DNA from: JAHEFX01 sp964614585
GTDB taxonomy: Bacteria; Actinomycetota; Acidimicrobiia; Spongiisociales; JAENVV01
Reading direction: 5' to 3'
Assembly (NCBI GenBank): GCA_964614585.1
Contig: CAZTLW010000038.1
Span: forward strand, 1-17,075
DNA length: 17,075 nt
The translations under genes and the position numbers were made by a program. Positions 13,028 to 17,075 of the stretch are shown piece by piece; within the stretch, counting starts at the first letter, position 1, and each line of letters opens with the position of its first letter. Under the pieces are notes generated by a model, which had not been told where the DNA came from, ran no database searches, and was given only the letters and a program-made list of their open reading frames with translations.

Positions 13028-15478
13028 TCAGGCGAGGCCGCCGAACACCGCCGGCAGGTCGTCGCGCCCATCGATGCCCAGCTTGCCGTAGATGCGACCG
13101 AGGTGGTTGTCGATCGTGCGGACCGACACGTGGAGTCGATCGGCTGCGTCGGCGCTGGAGCAGCCCATCGCCACCACGCGGGCCACGTCGACCTCGCGGG
13201 AGCTGAGGGGCGGGGTCCGACCGGCGAACGCAGGAAGCCGGGCGCCGGGGCATCGGGCCAGCATCTCGAACGCCCGCATCGCCCGCCGGGCGCCCCGGTC
13301 GCCGCCGAGATCGGCCGCCCGCACGAGCGCTTCGGCGGCCATCGACCAGAAGCCGCCCCGGTGGAGGTCCTCGGCGACGGCAGCAAGGGCGTGGGGATCC
13401 CTTGATCGGATGGCGGTCGCCTCGCGTTCGACCAGGTCGGCGAGGCCGCCCGGTGGCCCCGAGAGCCCCTCGAGTGGGGCGCCGGGATCCAGGTGCGCGA
13501 GGGTGTGGGCGGCGAGCGGCACGAAGGAGGCCTGTCCCGCGGCTTGCATCGCCGACATGGCGTCGGCGAGATGGGGGATGGCACCGGTCTCGTCGCCGCG
13601 AGCCAGATGCACCCAGCCGCGACCGAGCGCCACGAAGCCCGCCGAGAATGGCAGCGGGTCGGGCCACGATCGGTCGAGGTCGTCGAGGAGCGCCGCAGCC
13701 CCGATGGACTCGCCGGCCAGGCCGGCCGCGATCACCCGGAAGGCGGCCAGGGCCTGACGAGTCGCGAACGGGTCGACGCGACCCAGGTCGATGGCGGCTT
13801 CCACTCCCAGCTCGACACCCGTGGCGACGTCGCCCATGAACGCCGCCACCCCGGCCTCGTTGGTGGCCACGGCACCGGCGAGCGGGGTGCCGACGACGTG
13901 GGAACCGAGTTCGGTGAGCCGGGCCCGGGCCGTGACCGCCGATCCGGCGGCGACGTCGGCGTAGGCGTCGTTGATGGTGAGGAGCACCTCGACCGGCGCG
14001 GCAGCCGGTCCGAGCGTCTCCACGGCCGCCCGCCCCCGCCGGCTCGCGGACCGGGCGGCATCGACGTCGCCCGCCACGGCGTGGGCGAGCGAGACGGGGA
14101 CGGAGACGGCAGCCACCGACCGCGGGTCGTCGAGGTCGCCCTCGTCCAGATCCCGAGCCGGGGCCAGGTTCCCGAGGTAGGCGGAGACGAGGGCGACCGT
14201 CGCTTCCACCTGCCGACGGGCGTTGGCGTCGCCGATGTCGGCAAGTGCCCGGCTGGCGCGCTCGATGGCGGCCGGCGGTTGCCCGAGGCCGAGGCCGCTG
14301 AGCGTGAGGTCGAACTCGATGGCCCGTGCCCGTTCGTGGTCGTCCCGAGCGGCGGCTTCCGCGTCGCGCAACGCGTCGTGCGCCGATCGCGCATCCCCGG
14401 TGGCGGCGGCGATGGCGGCCCGCAACATGGGCCTCTCGAAGTCGTCGCCGACTCGCCGCGCTGCCTCCTCGGCCGAACCGAGGTCGCCCTCGGCCACGAA
14501 GGCGTGCCCGGCTCGCACCAGTGCCGCGTCGGCGACCGGCATCTCGGCGGCGACCGCCAGTCGAACCGATTCGGGATCGGCGTCGGCGCCGAAGCGATGG
14601 GCCTCGGTGTCCACCACCCGGCTACTCAAGACGGTTCGTCGGACGTCAGGGAGCATCGACCGTGCCACGACACCGGCGAGCGGGATCGAGAGGCTCACGT
14701 CGTGGTCGCCGGTTGCCGTCACGAGGCCGTCGCGCTCGAGTTCGACCAGGGCGTCGTCGGTCACGCCAAGCCTTCTGAGGCTGTCATGGCCGAGTCGCCC
14801 GGCGACCGCCAGCAGGTCGAGGGCGTCGCGCTGCACCGGCGGGCGGGCCAGGAGGTCGGCGACCTCGGCGGCAGCCCGCTCGGTGACCAGTGGCCCTTCG
14901 ATGACCCAGACGCCTTGATGCAGGGCCAGGCAGCCATCATCTCGGGCCGACCGCACCAGCGGTGCCACGAGGCCGGCCCGGCCGCCGGTGAGGGCCTCGA
15001 GGACGGCGAGCACCTCCCGGTGCACCCGTCCGCCCAGTTCGGCCTCGACGAGTCGCCGGAGGCCGTCGGACTGCAGTGGTGCGACCTCCACCACCTCGGT
15101 GTCGGCCGTCACGAGGGGATGGTTCCGCCCGGCGACGATGGCCAGTCCGGCAAAGCCGGCCAGGAGTGACAGCGCCCGGACCGAGTCGCCGTCCAGCCAG
15201 CGGCCGTCGTCGACGATGAGCAGGCCGTCGTCGTCGAGCGCCGCCCGACCGCCGGCGACCACGACATCGAAGGTGGGGGGATCCGGGAGGTCGGGGAGCG
15301 CCAGCCTGAAGGCGCCGTAGGGGACGCCGGCCAGTTCGCGGCTGCCCGCCAGCCGGAGGATCGGCCGGCGTCGTTCCCGCTCGGCGAGCGCGGCGAGTGC
15401 CCGGCTCCGGCCGGTCCGTCGGGCCCCGTCGATGGCGAGCCGGGTGCCACGCCCCGGTGGCTCGAGTGTGTGATCCAC
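13028..15478 (-). CDS. Large LuxR-family transcriptional regulator with degenerate ATPase domain
   Basis: An 816-residue regulator in the style of MalT/LAL proteins. The N-terminus has a P-loop-like LAIDGARRTGRSRALAAL (14-31) in which the invariant Walker A lysine is arginine (GARRTGRS, 18-25), and a Walker B-like LLIVDD (86-91). The long middle (about 330-740) is alanine-rich and helical, resembling TPR-like repeats (for example RAGHAFVAEGDLGSAEEAARRVGDD and SLAHAVAGDVDAARSASRRGRAA). The C-terminal 59 residues (758-816) are a clear LuxR helix-turn-helix: LSSREVDVARVVAMG, SSADAADRLHVSVRTIDNHLGRIYGKLGI. The GTG at 15476-15478 is chosen because TACGTT lies six bases before it and the open frame upstream enters the divergent promoter region. 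It likely controls the divergent secreted-protein gene or itself. The signal is unknown. Confidence 0.9.
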   Translation of the reverse strand: MDHTLEPPGRGTRLAIDGARRTGRSRALAALAERERRRPILRLAGSRELAGVPYGAFRLALPDLPDPPTFDVVVAGGRAALDDDGLLIVDDGRWLDGDSVRALSLLAGFAGLAIVAGRNHPLVTADTEVVEVAPLQSDGLRRLVEAELGGRVHREVLAVLEALTGGRAGLVAPLVRSARDDGCLALHQGVWVIEGPLVTERAAAEVADLLARPPVQRDALDLLAVAGRLGHDSLRRLGVTDDALVELERDGLVTATGDHDVSLSIPLAGVVARSMLPDVRRTVLSSRVVDTEAHRFGADADPESVRLAVAAEMPVADAALVRAGHAFVAEGDLGSAEEAARRVGDDFERPMLRAAIAAATGDARSAHDALRDAEAAARDDHERARAIEFDLTLSGLGLGQPPAAIERASRALADIGDANARRQVEATVALVSAYLGNLAPARDLDEGDLDDPRSVAAVSVPVSLAHAVAGDVDAARSASRRGRAAVETLGPAAAPVEVLLTINDAYADVAAGSAVTARARLTELGSHVVGTPLAGAVATNEAGVAAFMGDVATGVELGVEAAIDLGRVDPFATRQALAAFRVIAAGLAGESIGAAALLDDLDRSWPDPLPFSAGFVALGRGWVHLARGDETGAIPHLADAMSAMQAAGQASFVPLAAHTLAHLDPGAPLEGLSGPPGGLADLVEREATAIRSRDPHALAAVAEDLHRGGFWSMAAEALVRAADLGGDRGARRAMRAFEMLARCPGARLPAFAGRTPPLSSREVDVARVVAMGCSSADAADRLHVSVRTIDNHLGRIYGKLGIDGRDDLPAVFGGLA

Positions 15479-15484
15479 GCCCCG

Positions 15485-15490
15485 AACGTA
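15485..15490 (-). promoter_or_regulatory. -10 element of the LuxR gene, leaderless
   Basis: TACGTT on the minus strand, six bases before the GTG at 15478. There is no Shine-Dalgarno, and this placing is the main reason for selecting the GTG start. Confidence 0.5.
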
Positions 15491-15519
15491 GCGGCGGCCG
15501 AGGGTGCTGACCCGGACCG

Positions 15520-15553
15520 TTGAGTACCGGGGTAGGGGATTTTGAGTAGTGGG
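15520..15553 (+). promoter_or_regulatory. Direct repeat with 22-bp period, candidate regulator binding site
   Basis: TTGAGTACCGGG (15520-15531) and TTGAGTAGTGGG (15542-15553) agree at 10 of 12 positions and begin exactly 22 bp, about two helical turns, apart. They lie in the 145-bp spacer between the LuxR gene and the divergent secreted-protein gene, some 30 bp upstream of the LuxR -10. This is where an autoregulator would bind. The intervening GTAGGGGAT is AT-richer than the surroundings. Confidence 0.45.
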
Positions 15554-15610
15554 ACCCTGCTCGCAACCGCCACACTCCGTGGCGAACCGGCCCGCCGTCA
15601 GTCGCCAGCC

Positions 15611-15616
15611 AGGGAG
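15611..15616 (+). promoter_or_regulatory. Ribosome binding site of the secreted protein gene
   Basis: AGGGAG lies seven bases before the ATG at 15624 and fixes that start. I see no convincing -10 hexamer between 15554 and 15610, so this promoter may use another sigma factor or the repeat region itself. Confidence 0.65.
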
Positions 15617-15623
15617 ATGAAGC

Positions 15624-17075
15624 ATGACCACTCGTCCACACCTTCGCCGACGCCTGCTCACGCTCGGCCTCTCCCTCGCCGTGGCGCTCTCGGCGCTCAT
15701 GGTGCTGCCCGAACCGGCCCTGGCACTCGGCTCCATCGCTGGGACGGTGACAGGTGACGGATCGCCGCTCGACGGTGTCGTGGTCGAGGCGGTGCCCGCC
15801 GGAGGCGGCGACGTCGGCACGGCGACGACCACCGCCACCGGCACCTACTCGTTCGACCTCGATGCCGGGACCTATGACGTCGTCGCCACGCCTCCGGCCG
15901 GATCGCCGTACGGGCCGACCACCGTGACGGGTGTCGCGGTGGCTGATGATGCGACCGCCACCGTGAACATCGTCCTGACCATCGTGGACCCCGGATCCGA
16001 TCTCGATGGGAGCTTCGTCGCGGACGGGACGCCGCTGGACGGGGCGACCATCGAGGCAGACGGGTCGTCGACCACCACGGGCACCGATGGTGGCTGGTCG
16101 CTCGCCGTGACCAACCCGACCGGCATCATCGAACTCGACTGGTCCGGCGACTGCACCGCGCTCCCGGCGCTTCCGGAGTCCATCGCCGTCCGGACCCCGT
16201 ATGACGCCGACCAGGCCACGACCTACCCCGTGACTCCGACCTTCGTCCCACTCGACGTCACCGTCGTCGAGTCCGATGGCGTGACCCCGGTGGAGGGGGC
16301 TTCGGTCTCGACGTTCTCGTCGTTCGTCTTCCAGGCCGGTCTGGCCCCACGGGGCGGGTCCGTGGACGCCGGGACCTCGTTCGGGTGCGGGGTCGCGACC
16401 GGAGCCGACGGCACGGCGACCCTGCCCGCGTCGCCCGGCGGCGAGACCACGGTCTTCGTCCGGGAGGCGGGCTCGACGCAGGCTTCGGATGCCTCGGCTG
16501 TTGCGGCCGTCGGTGCATCCGGCGGCACGGTCACCGTGGCCTTGCCAGTGGCCCCGGTGACCGTGAGTGGTCGCGTCCTGGGGTGGGACGGGACCCCGGC
16601 GGACGGGGTGCGTGTCACGCCCGTTGGCCCGGAGGGCCCCACGGTCACCGACGCCGACGGGCGGTTCTCCCTCGACCTCGTCCCCGGCGACCGGACACTC
16701 TCGTTCTCGCGGTTCGACAACGACCAGGCGCCGACGACGGTCGGCGCCTTCGACTTCGACGTGGCCATCCCCGACGGCGACTCCGTCGACCTCGGGACGT
16801 GGCGGGTGCCGGCGGTCGAGTACGTCATCTCGGTGGTGAAGGACGACACGGACGAGGTCGTCGACGCCGACGTCTTCTACGCCGCCGACAACGCCGTCGA
16901 TGTCGACGGTTTCGGCACCGTCACCTCGGTGGGGTACGGCGGAACCCTCTACCAGGGGTTCGGCCCGTTCCTCCTGCTCGAGGGAGCCACCCACACGATC
17001 ACCATTCCCTCGAGTCAGGTGCCGGACGGGTACGAGCAGACCTCGGTGGTGGTGACCGTGCCCGACTCGCTCCCG
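15624..17075 (+). CDS. Secreted multi-domain beta-sandwich protein (carboxypeptidase regulatory-like repeats), partial
   Basis: The first 484 residues of a large exported protein whose frame is open to the window end. Residues 1-34 are a classical signal peptide: MTTRPHLRRR, a hydrophobic core, and cleavage after LPEPALA. The rest is a chain of Ig-like beta-sandwich units of the carboxypeptidase-regulatory/SdrD-B type, each with a G-x-V strand, a 'DGTPLDGATIEA'-like turn, and a 'TxxDGxFSLDLxPG' end. Units start near residues 36 (GSIAGTVTGDGSPLDGVVVEA), 124 (DLDGSFVADGTPLDGATIEA), 208 (PLDVTVVESDGVTPVEGASV), 312 (VTVSGRVLGWDGTPADGVRV) and 398 (VEYVISVVKDDTDEVVDADV). Composition is acidic, rich in T, V, D and G and nearly free of lysine, with two cysteines. 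It is probably a surface or extracellular adhesin or matrix protein. Any anchor or enzyme domain would lie beyond the window. It is divergent from the LuxR gene, which may control it. Confidence 0.85.
   Translation, partial: MTTRPHLRRRLLTLGLSLAVALSALMVLPEPALALGSIAGTVTGDGSPLDGVVVEAVPAGGGDVGTATTTATGTYSFDLDAGTYDVVATPPAGSPYGPTTVTGVAVADDATATVNIVLTIVDPGSDLDGSFVADGTPLDGATIEADGSSTTTGTDGGWSLAVTNPTGIIELDWSGDCTALPALPESIAVRTPYDADQATTYPVTPTFVPLDVTVVESDGVTPVEGASVSTFSSFVFQAGLAPRGGSVDAGTSFGCGVATGADGTATLPASPGGETTVFVREAGSTQASDASAVAAVGASGGTVTVALPVAPVTVSGRVLGWDGTPADGVRVTPVGPEGPTVTDADGRFSLDLVPGDRTLSFSRFDNDQAPTTVGAFDFDVAIPDGDSVDLGTWRVPAVEYVISVVKDDTDEVVDADVFYAADNAVDVDGFGTVTSVGYGGTLYQGFGPFLLLEGATHTITIPSSQVPDGYEQTSVVVTVPDSLP

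Noticed and set aside
14937..16994. A 685-codon minus-strand open frame opposite the secreted protein
   Set aside because: The plus-strand reading has a signal peptide, RBS and repeated domains. The minus reading is arginine-rich shadow and would also run through the LuxR promoter region.

Overview
The window is GC-rich, densely coded DNA from an actinomycete. The best guess is the class Acidimicrobiia or a close relative. Reasons: a luciferase-like enzyme of probable F420 type, a DUF222/HNH (13E12-like) gene, a GlnR-type operator before an ammonium transporter, GTG starts, and many start codons sitting 6-8 nt after a TAnnnT (-10) hexamer, the mark of leaderless transcription. The lineage call is inference. 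I see 15 protein genes, no RNA genes, no insertion sequence and no CRISPR array. No gene-free stretch exceeds 160 bp.

Layout. 1-629 (-): N-terminal half of an M20 amidohydrolase, cut by the window edge. 790-2121 (+): AmtB ammonium transporter with an upstream GlnR-like box and a strong terminator. 2194-3324 (+): luciferase-like monooxygenase. 3321-4055 (-): membrane-anchored alpha/beta hydrolase, sharing a CTAG stop overlap with the previous gene. 4114-5085 (+) and 5096-6064 (+): NADPH:quinone reductase and an unrecognised 322-residue protein. 6076-6855 (-): nucleotidyltransferase. 6938-8168 (+): DUF222/HNH gene broken by a frameshift just before the HNH domain. 12032-8178 (-): four-gene operon with every junction overlapping, encoding a CLC chloride channel/transporter with CBS and TrkA-C domains, an acidic helical protein, a YjbQ-family protein and a two-domain sulfurtransferase. 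12087-12956 (+): stand-alone 5'-3' exonuclease. 13028-15478 (-): large LuxR-family regulator with a degenerate P-loop. 15624-17075 (+): secreted multi-domain beta-sandwich protein, cut by the window edge.

How the parts may work together. AmtB is probably nitrogen-regulated through GlnR, although no glnK gene follows it. The CLC operon is translationally coupled from end to end, so its four products are made together, but their shared purpose is not evident. The LuxR regulator and the secreted protein are divergent around a 145-bp spacer holding a 22-bp-period direct repeat, a candidate operator. Most of the rest is ordinary housekeeping or accessory metabolism. The most distinctive material is regulatory: the GlnR box, the uniform leaderless architecture, back-to-back promoters, hairpins fused to overlapping stop codons, and a 51-bp inverted repeat at 12957-13007.
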